Assembly (NCBI GenBank): GCA_036374835.1
Contig: DASUTB010000092.1
Span: forward strand, 1 to 42,795
Direction of reading: 5' to 3'
DNA: 42,795 bases
From: DASUTB01 sp036374835
Lineage (GTDB): Bacteria > Actinomycetota > Actinomycetes > Jiangellales > Jiangellaceae
Part shown: positions 1 through 8,434 of the stretch, piece after piece
How positions within the stretch are numbered: position 1 is the first letter of the stretch
Layout of the letters: every line of letters starts with the position of its first letter
The notes under the pieces: model-generated
The model's input: only the letters and a program-made list of their open reading frames with translations
Told to the model about the DNA's origin: nothing
The model's database searches: none
Position numbers and translations under genes: made by a program

Positions 1-1
1 G

Positions 2-601
2 TTGATCGCCGCTGGTGCTGTGCTGCTGCTGGCGGCCGGGTGTTCCGATGGGGACGACGAGCCGCAAAGCCTGCCCACCATCACGCCGAGTGTGACCTCC
101 GCTGAGCCGAGCCCCTCGCCGATCGACGATCCATCGCCCACAGGAACGCCGACCGCTGCGGCGGACGCGCCGCCCGAACCGCGGGACGGCATGCACGAGT
201 ACTCCCAGGCAGGGGTGGACGCGTTCACCCGCTACGTCATCGACGTCATCAACTACTCGTACCGAACCAACGACGTCGAACTGCTGAAGGCGATAAGCAC
301 TGTCGACTGCCAATTCTGCGCAAACGCCATAGAGCGGATCACGTTCATCGATGGTGAAGGCGGTCGCATCGAAGGTGATCAACTGGAGCCGACAGTGGAC
401 CAGTTTGAGCTCATCGGACCCGCGGAAGGGTTCGTTACTAGCGCAGGCGTTGAGCTAGTCGTTACCGCGTCCCGCACGATCGACGGCGACGGCGAGGTTC
501 GTAACACCGAGGACGACCGTGTTCGATACGTCATCTTCGACTTCGAGAGGGAGGATGCCGAGTGGAGGCTCGCCGAGGTCCGCAGCACGTCGGCGTCATA
601 G
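2..601 (+). CDS. DUF6318-family lipoprotein (5' end outside window)
   Basis: The readable part begins at a TTG at the window edge, so the true start and the charged n-region of the signal peptide probably lie upstream. A hydrophobic stretch ends in the lipobox LAAGC (Cys at residue 14 of the visible part), so the product should be lipid-anchored outside the membrane. A Pro/Ser/Thr/Asp-rich linker (about 15-60) is followed by a compact NTF2-like domain (about 64-198) with the segment FTRYVIDVINYSYRTNDVE and the Cys pair in DCQFCAN, which I recognise as the DUF6318 family of actinobacterial lipoproteins. No catalytic function is known for the family. The next gene starts inside this one, so the two are very likely co-translated. 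Confidence 0.75.
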   Translation: MIAAGAVLLLAAGCSDGDDEPQSLPTITPSVTSAEPSPSPIDDPSPTGTPTAAADAPPEPRDGMHEYSQAGVDAFTRYVIDVINYSYRTNDVELLKAISTVDCQFCANAIERITFIDGEGGRIEGDQLEPTVDQFELIGPAEGFVTSAGVELVVTASRTIDGDGEVRNTEDDRVRYVIFDFEREDAEWRLAEVRSTSAS

Positions 602-1464
602 TGTTATCGCTCGTTGCCGTGCTGCTGATAATGGCCGCCGGAGCCCCAGGCACGGATTGGGGCGGCAGCTTCGATGATGACTCGATCGAGGTTGGTGGGC
701 AGGAGTCGTCGGAGGAGGGCTCCAGCGGCTCGGTGGAGAACGTCTCGGGTGGGCCGGTGATCGAGACGATGACCGTCACGGACTGCTCGGGCTTCCTTCC
801 TGACGGGACGACGCCAGAGGCATGTTCCGACCCCTTCATCTGCCCGGAGAACGATGAGCCCGGCGCGGAACTCCATGTACGGGTCTTGAACTTCCAGCGC
901 GAACTCGATCCGGTCACCGGTGAGCCGTTGTCGGGCTGGGCCTACGTCGGTACGAGTTGCATACCCTTCGACGCGATCCCCGATGAGCCGGGCGATCCAC
1001 CGAGCTTGCTGGCACTCGTCGTCGAGGAGTGGCGGCGGGTTCAGATTCCGGCTGCCACGATCAACATCGTCCCGCCAGGCGGACGTACACTCATCAACTT
1101 CGACACCATCGTGTACACCGACGCCGGCGAGATCGAGTTCCCGGTGACGATCCTGGGCCGTGACGTCGTCATCTATGCCAAGCCGATCACGTATACATGG
1201 GTGTTCGGAGACGGTACGACCACGACCACGTCATCGCCGGGTGTGCCGTATCGCGAGGGCCAACCGATCGGCAGCGATGCGATCGTCCATCAGTACCGCG
1301 AGCCGGGTCCCGTCACCCTCCGGGTCGACATCGAGTACAGCGCCGAATTCACCGTCGATGCCGGTCCACCTCAGGCCATCCCCGGATCGGCGGAAGTGAC
1401 GGGTGAAGCCGCCGAACTGACGGTCGTCGAGGCACGGAGCCAGCTCATCGACGCCGACGGTTAG
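562..1464 (+). CDS. Exported PKD-domain protein
   Basis: I chose the GTG at 562 because a good ribosome binding site, GGGAGG at 549-554, lies seven bases upstream; the alternative GTG at 601 has none. The 300-residue product has a charged start, then a hydrophobic segment (about 10-27) that works as a signal peptide or anchor, then a Ser/Glu/Gly-rich linker. The C-terminal part (about 205-275) contains TYTWVFGDGT followed by HQYREPGPVTLRV, the strand pattern of a PKD domain (WxFGDG and Y..PG.Y.V). PKD domains are extracellular Ig-like adhesion or spacer modules. The gene overlaps the DUF6318 lipoprotein by 40 bases, so the pair probably acts together at the cell surface. The partner and ligand are unknown. 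Confidence 0.7.
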   Translation: MEARRGPQHVGVIVLSLVAVLLIMAAGAPGTDWGGSFDDDSIEVGGQESSEEGSSGSVENVSGGPVIETMTVTDCSGFLPDGTTPEACSDPFICPENDEPGAELHVRVLNFQRELDPVTGEPLSGWAYVGTSCIPFDAIPDEPGDPPSLLALVVEEWRRVQIPAATINIVPPGGRTLINFDTIVYTDAGEIEFPVTILGRDVVIYAKPITYTWVFGDGTTTTTSSPGVPYREGQPIGSDAIVHQYREPGPVTLRVDIEYSAEFTVDAGPPQAIPGSAEVTGEAAELTVVEARSQLIDADG

Positions 1465-1474
1465 ATCTCGTTAC

Positions 1475-1530
1475 CAGGCGTAGCGACGTCACACCATGCA
1501 TGCAGGCCTGTTGTGATGTCGCTACGCCTG
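1475..1530. terminator. Long inverted repeat between convergent genes
   Basis: Arms at 1475-1493 and 1512-1530 are 19 nt each and complementary except at one position (CAGGCGTAGCGACGTCACA against TGTGATGTCGCTACGCCTG), with an 18-nt loop. It lies between the 3' ends of the PKD gene (+) and the MerR gene (-), so it can terminate transcripts from both sides. There is no clear U-tract, which is common in high-G+C actinobacteria. Confidence 0.6.
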
Positions 1531-1547
1531 CCGAACGTGATCGACCG

Positions 1548-2366
1548 TCAGGCTTTGATGGGCTCCTGCAACTCGGTCACCCATTCGCTCGGGTCGCCCA
1601 TGCCGTAGTTCAGGTACAGCTCGCGGTTGTAGCCCGCCGACTTGTACCCATGCGCGTCGAGCCACTGGGCAATCGCCTGCACGCTCGGCATGACGTCGTC
1701 CATCGGGCCACGATGGATCAAGGTCGCCGCCTGGTCGATCTCCGGCAGTTCGACGATCGTGAAGTCGCCGGTTGCCGTGACGTCATCGGCCACCGGGAAC
1801 GCCGCGTGAGCCACGATGCCACCGTCGGCCGCGTCCTCGTAGTACGCGATTGAAGGGCCGGTCGGTTTGATGCCGGCGCGATCGAGTTGAGCGCACAGTT
1901 CGTCGAACAGCGGCGAGATCACCGGCCCGATGGCGTCCGGTTCGAAGCTGGTGGCGGTCGCGGTGAGTTCTGCGACTCGAACTGCGGGGACTTGTTTGAT
2001 CTGAACTTCGTCGGTGGGCATGGCGCCCTCCCTCTCGATGATTTGGAGCCTCGCCTCGATCTGGGCCAGCCCCGCGCGCCGCTGCTCGATCTCCGTTTCG
2101 AGCTCGGTATGCCGAAGCGTCAGCATGGTCCTCAGCTCGGCGACGCTGACCTTGTCGTCGAGCATCGTGCGGATCTGCTCGAGTCGGAACCCGAGGTCCT
2201 TGAGTGCGACGATGCGGTTGAGCCGGGGTAGCTGATCCGCGGTGTACCAGCGGTAGCCGGTCCAGTCATCGACACGCTCAGGTTGCAGCAGTCCGATGGC
2301 GTCGTAGTGCCGCAGCATGCGCACCGATACCTGGCCGTGACGGGCGAACTCTCCAATGCTGAACAT
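1548..2366 (-). CDS. MerR-family regulator with GyrI-like effector domain
   Basis: 272 residues. The N-terminus (MFSIGEFARHGQVSVRMLRH, then GYRWYTADQLPRLNRI) is a MerR winged helix-turn-helix with its wing, followed by a dimerising coiled coil (about 80-118, LRTMLTLRHTELETEIEQRR). The C-terminal half (about 120-272) has the features of a GyrI-like/AraC effector-binding domain, as in BmrR and BltR, which bind amphipathic small molecules and twist the promoter open. Its own promoter carries the operator, see 2376-2406, so autoregulation is expected. The gene stands alone between a convergent neighbour and a CoA-binding-protein gene, and its other targets are not visible here. Confidence 0.9.
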   Translation of the reverse strand: MFSIGEFARHGQVSVRMLRHYDAIGLLQPERVDDWTGYRWYTADQLPRLNRIVALKDLGFRLEQIRTMLDDKVSVAELRTMLTLRHTELETEIEQRRAGLAQIEARLQIIEREGAMPTDEVQIKQVPAVRVAELTATATSFEPDAIGPVISPLFDELCAQLDRAGIKPTGPSIAYYEDAADGGIVAHAAFPVADDVTATGDFTIVELPEIDQAATLIHRGPMDDVMPSVQAIAQWLDAHGYKSAGYNRELYLNYGMGDPSEWVTELQEPIKA

Positions 2367-2375
2367 GACACCTAG

Positions 2376-2406
2376 GGTCTACCGGCTGACACAGTGTCAG
2401 GGTCAA
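2376..2406 (-). promoter_or_regulatory. MerR-type promoter/operator with 19-bp spacer
   Basis: Reading leftward, a -35 box TTGACC (2406-2401) and a -10 box TAGACC (2381-2376) are separated by 19 bp. That spacer contains the perfect palindrome CTGACACTGTGTCAG (2400-2386 on the minus strand). An over-long spacer holding a dyad is the signature of a MerR-activated promoter. The predicted start point lies only a few bases before the regulator's ATG at 2366, so the mRNA would be nearly leaderless. Confidence 0.75.
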
Positions 2407-2415
2407 CGCACCGAC

Positions 2416-2847
2416 TCATAATCCGAGCTTCGGAGCCTCGATGGCGGGGCAGGCGTCCATCACGACGTCGATCCCGGCGGCCCGGGCACGTTCGGCGGCC
2501 GCGGTATCGATGACGTCCAGCTGCATCCAGATCGCCCGGATGCCGAGCCGTTCGGCATCGGCGATGGCTCCGTCCACAACACCGCCCACGCGTGAGCTGT
2601 TGACGAAGCAGTCGACGACATCGACGTGGGCCCCGTCCGGAAGGTCCGCAAGCGACGGGTACCCGGTTGCGCCATGCACCGTCTCGGCGCGCGGGTGGAT
2701 GGGGACGATCGTCATGTCCAATCGCTGCTGCAAGAACTGTGCAACACCGTACGCCGCCCGGAACTGATTGTTCGACAACCCGACGACCGCCCAGGTCGCC
2801 GGTGTCGTCAGCAGACGCTCGATCACGCTCGACTCGCGAAACTCCAC
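2416..2847 (-). CDS. CoA-binding domain protein (YccU-like)
   Basis: I use the GTG at 2847 (MEFRESSVIERLL), because the longer reading frame from 2913 adds an N-terminus unlike the family. The 143-residue product is a single Rossmann-like CoA-binding domain: WAVVGLSNNQFRAAYGVAQF near the start (glycine-rich loop), IVPIHPRAETVHGATGYPSL, VDVVDCFVNSSRV, and AIWMQLDVIDTAAAERARAAGI. The set of segments matches YccU/CoA_binding_2 proteins, related to the N-terminal domain of succinyl-CoA synthetase alpha. They are cytoplasmic and their physiological role is not settled. It ends just beyond the MerR promoter and is divergent from the AbiEi-like gene, 48 bases away. Confidence 0.88.
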   Translation of the reverse strand: MEFRESSVIERLLTTPATWAVVGLSNNQFRAAYGVAQFLQQRLDMTIVPIHPRAETVHGATGYPSLADLPDGAHVDVVDCFVNSSRVGGVVDGAIADAERLGIRAIWMQLDVIDTAAAERARAAGIDVVMDACPAIEAPKLGL

Positions 2848-2895
2848 GTGACCGAGGCTACCCAAATCGGTGATGGCGGAGCATGCTTGATCACC

Positions 2896-3990
2896 ATGCG
2901 TGCCAGTGATCAACTCCCGGCTGATGTTGCAGCACTACTCGAGGGCAGAGGCGTGTTCCGCGTGGCCGACGCACGGGCCGCGGGCATTTCCTCGCCGCGG
3001 ATCCGCCGACTTGCGCGGGCCAACCTTCTCACCGTGGTCGCCCCAGGCTGTTACGTTTCGACGGCCCGGCTGGCGCCACTCGACGCCTGGGAGAAACACC
3101 GGGAGTTGGCCCGCGCATTTGCTCTGTCGTGTGACGTGCCGGTTCTCGTGACGAGCTGGGCCGCTGCGTATCAGTGGAAGCTCCGCATGGCAGGCCCAGT
3201 GCCCCGATTGCCGACCGTGGTGCATCCGGAGCCGGGTCGAAGCTGGCGGAGTAAGTACGCACGTGTGACCACGGGTTCGGTTCCGAACGAGCACCAGAAG
3301 GCAGTAGGTAAGCGGGGCCGGCGGCGGTGGGGTCTGGTGAGCATGCCGTGGGCCGTGGGTGACATTGCACGTCTCGCACCGGTGCCGGACGCGCTGATCG
3401 TTGCCGACTCGGCGTTGCGGGCCGGGGCCGAACTGAGTGCTGTTCCCATCCTGTTCTCATCATGGCGGGGTGTAGCGCGGGCGCGCTGGGTCGCGGAGCA
3501 TGCTGATGGGCTTTCCGAGAGTGCGATTGAGACGCTTGGCCGGTTCACGTGCATGGCTTTCGATTTGCCCATGCCGGTGTCGAACGCCTGGGTCGGCGAG
3601 ACAGGTCCGGAGTTCCGGGTCGATCACCTGTGGCCGCATCACCGGGCGGTCGGCGAGGCTGACGGCGCCGTCAAGTACGAGGTGGAGAGTGCTGCTGCCG
3701 TCGTTCGTAAACAGAACGACCGCGACTTTCGATTGCGACGACTCGGTCTCGACGTTGTCCACTACGGCTGGGATGAGGCATTCCGCAACCGTCGACAGTT
3801 GGCCGAGAGGTTTGCCGCGCTGTTACGTGACAATCCAGCAGACAGGGAACCGTTGCGGTGGTGGAAGCACGTCCCGGACGGTGAGCCGGTCGCGCCCAAC
3901 TCGGACGATTGGCCTTCTCCCCACCCGCTCGGGCTGATCCTGCCGGCTGGGTGGGACGTGGAACACGATCCACTGCGGCAACCAACGTGA
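2896..3990 (+). CDS. AbiEi-like/DUF559-type protein (orphan antitoxin-endonuclease fold)
   Basis: 364 residues from ATG 2896. The N-terminal region (about 8-70: VAALLEGRGVFRVADARAAG then RIRRLARANLLTVVAPGCYV) is the winged-helix module seen in AbiEi type IV antitoxins. The C-terminal region (about 235-330) contains FRVDHLWPHHRAVGEADG, KYE and a KQNDRDFRLRRLGLDVVHYGW block, as in DUF559/VSR-like proteins with a restriction-endonuclease-type fold (D..W....E.DG then E.K). Such fused proteins are common and highly variable in actinobacteria. No AbiEii-type nucleotidyltransferase toxin gene is adjacent, so calling it an antitoxin would be unsupported. A long hairpin follows the stop codon. Confidence 0.75.
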   Translation: MRASDQLPADVAALLEGRGVFRVADARAAGISSPRIRRLARANLLTVVAPGCYVSTARLAPLDAWEKHRELARAFALSCDVPVLVTSWAAAYQWKLRMAGPVPRLPTVVHPEPGRSWRSKYARVTTGSVPNEHQKAVGKRGRRRWGLVSMPWAVGDIARLAPVPDALIVADSALRAGAELSAVPILFSSWRGVARARWVAEHADGLSESAIETLGRFTCMAFDLPMPVSNAWVGETGPEFRVDHLWPHHRAVGEADGAVKYEVESAAAVVRKQNDRDFRLRRLGLDVVHYGWDEAFRNRRQLAERFAALLRDNPADREPLRWWKHVPDGEPVAPNSDDWPSPHPLGLILPAGWDVEHDPLRQPT

Positions 3991-4007
3991 GAAGAGTCAC
4001 GGGAGTC

Positions 4008-4123
4008 GATCATCTGTGCGGGTCAAAGTAATCCGTGCGGCTGAAAAGAACGCCCAGGAGCAGCTTTCTGACCTCACACGTTACTTTGACCCGCACGGAT
4101 TACTTTGACCCGCACAGATGATC
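4008..4123. repeat. 33-bp perfect hairpin built from four 19-nt units
   Basis: Positions 4008-4040 are exactly complementary to 4091-4123, a 33-bp perfect stem with a 50-nt loop. The right side consists of two tandem 19-nt units (4081-4099 and 4100-4118: TTACTTTGACCCGCACGGA and the same with AGA at the end). The left side carries one exact inverse unit (4013-4031) and one degraded unit (4032-4050). It fills the 260-base gap between two convergent genes, where no coding sequence was recognised. It may be a bidirectional terminator or a palindromic repeat element. Confidence 0.8.
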
Positions 4124-4250
4124 AATTACCCCATGCCCATGTCTGTAGTGACCGATATGTACGACCGGCCGGATGGAAACATCGTTGGGTCTACATGCCG
4201 GCGGCCTGGCATCCGGACGAAGCCGGCGGGTTGCGTACGCGGCAGGGCGT

Positions 4251-5423
4251 TCAGGCGGGACCGTCGCCGTTGAGCACATTGCGGGCCATGACGAGGCGCT
4301 GGATCTGGTTGGTGCCCTCGTAGATCTGGGTGATCTTCGCGTCCCGCATCATTCGCTCGACCGGGTAGTCGCGGGTGTAGCCGTAGCCGCCGAAGAGCTG
4401 GACGGCGTCCGTCGTGATCTCCATCGCGGCGTCCGAGGCGTAGCACTTCGCCGCCGCACCGAGGAACGGCAGCGACTCCTCGTCCCGCTCGCTGGCGGCG
4501 GCGGCGCGGTAGACGAGCTGGCGGGCCGCTTCGAGCTTCATCGCCATGTCGGCAAGCATGAACTGGACACCCTGGAAGTCGGCGATCGGCTTGCCGAACT
4601 GGTGCCGCTCCTTGACGTACTCGGTCGCCGCAGCCAGCGCGCCGGAAGCGATGCCGACGGCTTGGGCGCCGATCGTGACGCGCGTGTGGTCAAGCGTCCG
4701 TAGCGCGATCTTCAACCCATCACCGGGCGAGCCGACGACGCGGTCGCCGGGAATCCGGCAGTTGTCGAACAGCAGCTCCCGCGTTGGCGAACCCTTGATG
4801 CCCAGCTTGCGCTCGAGCGCCCCGACGGAGAAGCCCTCGTCTCCGGACTCCACGACGAATGCGGTGATACCACGGCCTCGTCCCGCATCCGGGTCGGTGA
4901 CGGCCATGACCGTGTAGTAGGACGACTCGCCGGCATTGGTGATCCATGACTTCTGGCCCGACAGAACCCAGTCGTCGCCGTCGCGGACCGCACGGCATGA
5001 CATCGACGCGGTGTCCGAGCCGGCCTCGCGCTCGGACAGGCCATAGGAGAACATCGCCTCGCCCCGCGCCACCGGCGGCAGGTAGCGCTGCTTCAGCTCG
5101 TCCGAGCCGGCCAGGAGCAGGGGCAACGTCCCCAGCTTGTTCACCGCCGGGATGAGGGACGTCGACGCGCACGCTCGTGCGACCTCCTCGATGACGATGC
5201 ACGTCGCGAGTGCGTCGGCGCCGGCGCCGCCGTACTCGACCGGGATGTGCGGAGCGTGGAAGTCGGCGGCGCGCAATGCATCGTAGGACGCGGCGGGGAA
5301 GCTGGCGGTCTCGTCGACTTCGGCGGCATGCGGGGCTACCTTGTCGGTACAGACGGCGCGAACCGCCTCCCGGACGGCCTCGTGCTCCTCGGGAAGTCGA
5401 TACAGGTCGAAGTCGGCGTTCAT
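4251..5423 (-). CDS. Acyl-CoA dehydrogenase
   Basis: 390 residues, the usual length for a soluble FAD-dependent acyl-CoA dehydrogenase, which oxidises acyl-CoA to 2-enoyl-CoA and passes electrons to ETF. Visible landmarks are YGLSEREAGSDTASM (FAD/substrate-binding loop, about 128-143), GQKSWITNAG (about 157-166), LDHTRVTIGAQAVGIASGAL, KERHQFGKPIADFQGVQFML and the C-terminal IYEGTNQIQRL, where Glu369 aligns with the catalytic base of the short-chain family. Substrate chain length cannot be read from sequence. In actinobacteria this gene often sits close to cell-envelope and purine genes, and here it is divergent from a UDP-sugar dehydrogenase gene. Confidence 0.95.
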   Translation of the reverse strand: MNADFDLYRLPEEHEAVREAVRAVCTDKVAPHAAEVDETASFPAASYDALRAADFHAPHIPVEYGGAGADALATCIVIEEVARACASTSLIPAVNKLGTLPLLLAGSDELKQRYLPPVARGEAMFSYGLSEREAGSDTASMSCRAVRDGDDWVLSGQKSWITNAGESSYYTVMAVTDPDAGRGRGITAFVVESGDEGFSVGALERKLGIKGSPTRELLFDNCRIPGDRVVGSPGDGLKIALRTLDHTRVTIGAQAVGIASGALAAATEYVKERHQFGKPIADFQGVQFMLADMAMKLEAARQLVYRAAAASERDEESLPFLGAAAKCYASDAAMEITTDAVQLFGGYGYTRDYPVERMMRDAKITQIYEGTNQIQRLVMARNVLNGDGPA

Positions 5424-5512
5424 GCCCTCGATGGTAGGACGTCCGAGTAAGCGTGCGCAGGTGCGGGACGGTACCCTGGCGCGGAAGCGCTCGCAGCACC
5501 CGGAGGATCCTC

Positions 5513-6823
5513 GTGCTCATCTCTGTCATCGGTACCGGCTATCTCGGTGCCACGCATGCCGTCGGTATGGCCGAGATGGGCCACGACGTTGTCGGGGTGG
5601 ACGTCGACCCGGCCAAGATCGACATGCTCAATGCGGGGCATGCCCCGTTCTTCGAGCCGGATCTCGACGACCTGCTGGCCAAGCATTTCGCGGCCAAGCG
5701 GTTGCGGTTCACCACTGATATCGCCGAGGCGGCCGGGGCGGATGTGCACTTCGTCTGCGTGGGAACGCCGCAGCGGTCCGACGGGCTGGCCGCGGACATG
5801 ACCTACGTCGAGACGGCGATCAATACGCTGGCGCCGCACCTGAACCGTCCCACCGTCGTGGTCGGCAAGTCCACGGTGCCGGTGGGGACCGCGAGCGAGC
5901 TCGCGCATCGGTTGACCAAGCTGGCGCCGGCCGGCCCGGACGTCGAGCTGGCATGGAATCCGGAGTTCCTGCGCGAGGGGCACGCGGTCAAGGACACGCT
6001 GCGCCCGGACCGGCTCGTGTTCGGTGTGACGTCGGACCGCGCCGAAGCCGTGCTGCGCGAGGTGTACGCCGTTTCGATCGAGGCCGGCACGCCGGTGGTC
6101 GTCACCGACCTGCCCACTGCTGAACTGGTCAAAGTGTCCGCGAACGCCTTCCTCGCGACGAAGATCTCCTTCATCAACGCGATCGCGGAGATCTGCGAGA
6201 TCGTCGATGCGGACGTCACGAAGGTCGCGGACGCCATCGGGTACGACGACCGTATCGGACGCAAGTTCCTCAACGCCGGAGTCGGGTTCGGCGGCGGCTG
6301 CCTGCCGAAGGACATCCGGGCGTTCATGGCGCGGGCCGGTGAGCTCGGCGCGTCCCACGCTCTGACGTTCCTGTCCGAGGTCGATGCGATCAACCTGCGG
6401 CGCCGGGAGCGCGCCGCCGAGATCGCCCTCGAACTCGCCGGCGGGTCGCTGATCGGCAAGCGGGTGGCGATACTCGGCGCGGCGTTCAAGCCGCACTCGG
6501 ACGACGTTCGCGACTCCCCGGCGCTGAACATCGCCGGGCGGCTGCACCTGCAGGGCGCGCACGTCGCAGTGTACGACCCGAAGGCGGCCGAGAACGCGGC
6601 GAAGATATTCCCGACGCTGGAGTACGCGGACTCGGTCGTGTCCGCCTGCCGAAGGGCCGACGTCGTCCTGCACCTCGTGGAATGGCCGGAGTTCGCGCAG
6701 CTCGACCCGGCCGAACTCGGTGAGGTCGTTTCCCAGCGCGCGTTGGTGGACGGCAAGAACTGCCTGGACGCCGACGCCTGGCGCGAGGCGGGCTGGACGT
6801 ATCGCGGACTCGGCCGCCCGTAG
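5513..6823 (+). CDS. UDP-glucose/GDP-mannose dehydrogenase family protein (likely UDP-glucose 6-dehydrogenase)
   Basis: The GTG at 5513 is preceded by GGAGGATCC at good spacing. The 436-residue enzyme has an N-terminal NAD-binding Rossmann fold (VIGTGYLGATHAVGMAEMGH), the central segment AWNPEFLREGHAVKD, the active-site loop VGFGGGCLPKDIRAF with the catalytic Cys at about 263, and a C-terminal UDP-binding domain (ILGAAFKPHSDDVRDSPAL). Family members oxidise UDP-glucose to UDP-glucuronate with two NAD+; GDP-mannose or UDP-ManNAc substrates are less likely but not excluded. The product would feed glycan synthesis, consistent with the LCP and glycosyltransferase genes just downstream. Its stop codon abuts the stop of the convergent LCP gene. 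Confidence 0.92.
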   Translation: MLISVIGTGYLGATHAVGMAEMGHDVVGVDVDPAKIDMLNAGHAPFFEPDLDDLLAKHFAAKRLRFTTDIAEAAGADVHFVCVGTPQRSDGLAADMTYVETAINTLAPHLNRPTVVVGKSTVPVGTASELAHRLTKLAPAGPDVELAWNPEFLREGHAVKDTLRPDRLVFGVTSDRAEAVLREVYAVSIEAGTPVVVTDLPTAELVKVSANAFLATKISFINAIAEICEIVDADVTKVADAIGYDDRIGRKFLNAGVGFGGGCLPKDIRAFMARAGELGASHALTFLSEVDAINLRRRERAAEIALELAGGSLIGKRVAILGAAFKPHSDDVRDSPALNIAGRLHLQGAHVAVYDPKAAENAAKIFPTLEYADSVVSACRRADVVLHLVEWPEFAQLDPAELGEVVSQRALVDGKNCLDADAWREAGWTYRGLGRP

Positions 6824-8182
6824 CTACTGCTCCGCGTTCAGCAGGTCATCTGGGATCGGCTCGCCCGCCTGCAAGGCCGCCCAGAGCCGCGGTGCGTCTT
6901 CCGGGTGCCACTCCACGGTGTTACCGACATTGCCGAGCGGGACGGTGAGCGTGTTGCCGTCCCCCACCAGCCGTCCCATCGTGAGCGCGAAGTTGCCCAG
7001 TGCGAGCGGGCCGGTGCCCTCGTCGATCGTGAGCGCGTCACCGCTGGCCAGCCCGAGCCGGGTGAGCTTGAGCGGGTTGACGAACGTGTCGAGCGACAAC
7101 GTCTGGTCCGCGATGGCTCCGACGATCTCGCGCTGGCGCTCGACCCGACCGAGGTCCGAGCGCGGGTCGAACTGGCGCGCGCGGGCGTAGCCGAGAGCGT
7201 TCGGGCCGTCGAGCGTCTGGCAGCCTGCGGGAAGGTCGATGTGCGCCTTGTCGTCCGCGATGGCCTGGTCGAGACACAGGTCGACACCGCCGAGCGCGTC
7301 CACAATGTTCGCGAAGCCGCCGAGGCCGATCTGCACGTAGTCGTCGATCGCCACGCCGGTGTTCTGCTGCACGGTCTGGACGAGCAGTTGGGGGCCGCCG
7401 AACGAGTACGCGGCGTTGATTCGGTTGGTGCCTTGGCCGGGGATGTCGACGAGCGAGTCGCGTGGGATGCTGATCAGTGCCGGGTCGCCGTCGTTCGGGA
7501 TGTACAGCAACATGATCGTGTCGGCGAGCTGGCTTGTCGGGCTACCGGTGCCGAGTTCGGACCGCTCCTCGTCGGACAGCTCGGCGCGGCTGTCGGAGCC
7601 GACGAGCATGTACACCTGGCTGGCCGAGACGGCTCCGCCGGGGTCGTCCGGGATGGCGTCTACCTTGTCGATCCGGCTCCATGCGATGACGGCGATCGTC
7701 ACCAAGCCGGCGAGCAGCAGGATCGGAAGCGCGAGCACGATCCGCCACGGGCGGAAGCGGCGAGGTCGTTTCGGCCGAGGCGGTGGGCGGTCCGCGCCGG
7801 AACGGCGCGGTGGCGCGGTGGCAGGCGGTGCATCGCCGGGCATCAAAGAGGTGTCTCCTCGCCGTGGGGTTGCGCCGACACCCGCCACGGCATCGGCGGG
7901 TTCGGGCCGGGCGTCGAGCGGCCGTGGTGGTGCTTCGCCCGGGCGTAGGGCGTCCGGGTGCACGGGCGAATCCTGAGCTGCGGCGTCGTTGACGAACGGG
8001 CGGGGCCCGCGTCCGCCGACTTGTCCTTCGGCCGGTGGGCTGTGCGCGACGCCGTCCTCGTACCACACCCCGGGCACTTTGCCTGCGGTGTATGTACCGA
8101 CTGACGGCTCGGGCGTTGGCGGCGGCTCAGCCTGGCCGTACGGCGCACTTTCGCGCCGGCCGACCTCGTCACGCTCGCTCAC
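6824..8182 (-). CDS. LytR-CpsA-Psr (LCP) family protein with long Pro-rich cytoplasmic tail
   Basis: LCP proteins transfer lipid-linked polymers such as teichoic acid or arabinogalactan onto peptidoglycan. The first 150 or so residues are Pro/Arg/Gly-rich and presumably cytoplasmic, followed by one membrane helix (WRIVLALPILLLAGLVTIAV) and the extracellular LCP domain: VYMLVGSDSR, ADTIMLLYI, ALISIPRDSLVDIPG, NRINAAYSFGG, GGVDLCLD and the characteristic LGYARARQFDPRSDLGRVER with its phosphate-binding arginines. I chose GTG 8182 (MSERDEVGRRESAPYGQ); GTG 8221 is possible and neither has a clear ribosome binding site. Divergent from a second LCP gene, and its stop codon touches that of the UDP-sugar dehydrogenase gene. 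Confidence 0.92.
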   Translation of the reverse strand: MSERDEVGRRESAPYGQAEPPPTPEPSVGTYTAGKVPGVWYEDGVAHSPPAEGQVGGRGPRPFVNDAAAQDSPVHPDALRPGEAPPRPLDARPEPADAVAGVGATPRRGDTSLMPGDAPPATAPPRRSGADRPPPRPKRPRRFRPWRIVLALPILLLAGLVTIAVIAWSRIDKVDAIPDDPGGAVSASQVYMLVGSDSRAELSDEERSELGTGSPTSQLADTIMLLYIPNDGDPALISIPRDSLVDIPGQGTNRINAAYSFGGPQLLVQTVQQNTGVAIDDYVQIGLGGFANIVDALGGVDLCLDQAIADDKAHIDLPAGCQTLDGPNALGYARARQFDPRSDLGRVERQREIVGAIADQTLSLDTFVNPLKLTRLGLASGDALTIDEGTGPLALGNFALTMGRLVGDGNTLTVPLGNVGNTVEWHPEDAPRLWAALQAGEPIPDDLLNAEQ

Positions 8183-8434
8183 GAATGGAACCGTACCGGA
8201 AAGCCGAGACGAGGTGACCACCGTGATCGGCCTTTGCGGCCTTGGAGCGGTGGCCGTTTCGGCATCGTCCGTGATGCAGCTACCTCTTAGTGTGGTTGCC
8301 TGGGTTATCTCGTGGGACGGGTGTGATCAGCGAGATTATTGTGTCGACCTCGGCGTGCCGCCAACGTCTGCGCGACGTGCGCCGCGATACTGACCGCGAC
8401 GGCAGAAAATGTCCAGCAGTCGAGGTACGAACGC

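Noticed and set aside
2626..2895. Long reading-frame extension upstream of the AbiEi-like gene
   Set aside because: It overlaps the CoA-binding gene on the other strand, has no ribosome binding site and an Arg-rich, non-family N-terminus; ATG 2896 fits the family start.
2896..3990. Type IV toxin-antitoxin system
   Set aside because: Only the AbiEi-like part is present; no AbiEii toxin gene is next to it, so a system cannot be claimed.
4105..4323. Small open frame after the long hairpin
   Set aside because: Begins inside the repeat and runs into the acyl-CoA dehydrogenase gene on the opposite strand; no domain and no ribosome binding site.
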